DNA from: Heterobilharzia americana
Lineage: Eukaryota; Platyhelminthes; Trematoda; Strigeidida; Schistosomatidae
NCBI GenBank assembly: GCA_944470555.2
Contig: OX104130.1
Location: forward strand, 3,968,001 to 4,032,000
Direction: 5' to 3'
Length of the DNA stretch: 64,000 bases
Part shown: piece by piece, positions 62,880 to 64,000 of the stretch
Numbering within the stretch: position 1 is the stretch's first letter
Layout of the letters: the number at the start of each line of letters is the position of its first letter
Notes under the pieces: model-generated
Seen by the model: only the letters and a program-made list of their open reading frames with translations
The model's database searches: none
Told to the model about the DNA's origin: nothing
Program-made: the position numbers and the translations under genes

Positions 62880-63240
62880 CTTTCCATTTCGAAAGTAGCA
62901 TCAGCTTGTCATTGCTAGTCATTCAAGGTAGACACCTTACTGCTGTCATACACCATCCAGCTAGCAGCAGTACGATTTCTCCTTCAGGCGCCCATTATAC
63001 TTGATTAGTTCCCACTACAATAGTGACAGCATTTTGTCTTACCTCTATTCAAAAGACCTTTCTGGCATGGTAACAACTCGAGCGAACTAGTGTTTTAGCC
63101 AGCATGGCTCGTTGGGTCACTGTGATACACAAGCCCGACCACCTCATGAAGGTGGCAGCTATCGGTCAGGCATGCAGAGTGACAATCGAACACATGACCT
63201 ATTGTTTGAAACTCAAATACCTGAACTAATGAGCTACTTC
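62880..63240. repeat. Unclassified repeat family (shared with 31440-31920)
   Basis: TCGTTGGGTCACTGTGATAC, then ACAAGCCCGACCACCTC and GGTGGCAGCTATCGGTCAGG recur in diverged form at 31680-31740. No protein recognised. The rest of 62646-63963 shows nothing I can name. Confidence 0.35.
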
Positions 63241-63963
63241 CCTGCTAAATTGTTTTCATCCAGAAATATTTACATGCTAGCTATGTACTTTTAGATTAAC
63301 TCCTGATTATTCCCACTGATGTACATTATTCTCTAGTTTGGTTCTGATACCTTTGAGTGACCATATCAACGCAGCGTCTATTTTTTCTGCGTACTTTCCA
63401 ATCAATGATGAAAGAGACTGTTGGTTTAGAATGGTTCGGATACCTTGGTATCTTAGACCTCACATAACATATTGATTTGTCACTGATTATTAAGCAAGAT
63501 TTATATGCATAGTCTTGTTGGTACCGTATACATTGTTATTTACTACTGTATTCCAGATAATCAAGTGAAGGGTGTCAGAAACGTCTGTAAATCGGAGTAT
63601 ACTACCTACTTGTCACACTGTATAGCAGCTTAAGTTGAACTTGAACTTGGTACTACTTTTCCATCATACTATCGATTGAAGTACTAAAGCCTAAAATATT
63701 CTCGTAGCAGTACACTAATCAGAGTTGCCTAAACGGTGAATTTTATGAGAGGTAGTAATATTGGATCTCAAAAAGGTGGGATTCGAAGAAGTATAAGAGT
63801 CGAGGGGACTAGTTGTTATAAGTTGATACTATCAAATGATTTTAGACATTACGAAGTTTAAGGTATGTTGAACGTGCAATCAGGTTTAAAAACAGTCCTT
63901 TAGATTAGTATCTTTTGTTGGCTGTAAAGTAACTAATGTAAAAAAAATATTTTTCTTCACTAG

Positions 63964-64000
63964 AATGGCGATGGTGATTCTGTGTTTGTAGGTGGTAAAC
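63964..64000 (+). CDS. Candidate third exon, cut by the window edge
   Basis: A TTTTCTTCACTAG acceptor precedes AATGGCGATGGTGATTCTG. Phase 0 continuation from 60203 gives NGDGDSVFVGGK with no stop before the edge. The intron would be 3,760 bp (60204-63963). It depends entirely on the two preceding exons being real. Confidence 0.4.

Overview
The window is from a repeat-saturated, AT-rich flatworm genome, almost certainly a schistosome blood fluke. The evidence is a tRNA-headed short-repeat family with the Schistosoma SMα-type hammerhead core (CTGATGA, stem II GTCCC/GGGAC, GAAAC), many copies of an RTE-clade retroposon resembling schistosome SR2, numerous Penelope-like elements (PLEs), and a host gene with tiny exons in kilobase introns, including a 35-nt micro-exon. 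There is no prokaryotic gene organisation. The species was not determined.

Host genes. One complete gene dominates. It encodes a ZnT/SLC30A (cation diffusion facilitator) zinc transporter on the minus strand, reconstructed here in eight exons from the ATG at 48066 to the stop at 9390. Only about 1.2 kb of 38.7 kb is coding, and all seven introns have GT/AG ends with matching phases. The assembled sequence carries a single-base frameshift in exon 7. At the left edge (231-539, +) there may be the last coding exon of another gene. At the right edge (59768-64000, +) there may be the first three exons of a third gene, transcribed away from the transporter.

Everything else is mostly transposon debris. 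Families used below: RTE = SR2-like non-LTR fragments with (TAA)n tails (1735-2262, 10976-12775, 26268-26990, 39060-40073, 45758-46795). APE-RT2 = a second endonuclease/RT non-LTR family (29690-30100, 40310-40640, 53820-57070, 60690-62645). CR1-like fragments lie at 17960-19345 and 58410-58990. PLE fragments with RT and/or GIY-YIG remains lie at 3190-3697, 3779-5446, 21930-22960, 24275-24830, 32835-34135, 34800-35804, 35833-36090, 49880-50160 and 50540-51400. Gypsy remains lie at 57310-58246 and 60485-60650, and a candidate solo LTR at 7663-8070. Two short tRNA-headed families, SMα-like units and a second family called S1 here, are scattered throughout. Both carry hammerhead-ribozyme architecture.

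The observations most worth a second look are: (1) hammerhead-like folds in the S1 family, with a core that differs from SMα at the tolerant position 7; (2) SMα-like units recurring as back-to-back pairs with ribozymes pointing outward; (3) a roughly 840-bp, about 98% identical inverted repeat flanking transporter exons 5-7; (4) the exon-7 frameshift; (5) the phase-shifting 35-nt micro-exon; and (6) a PLE enclosed by about 305-bp inverted repeats. All alignments were made by eye, so boundaries of degenerate repeats are approximate.
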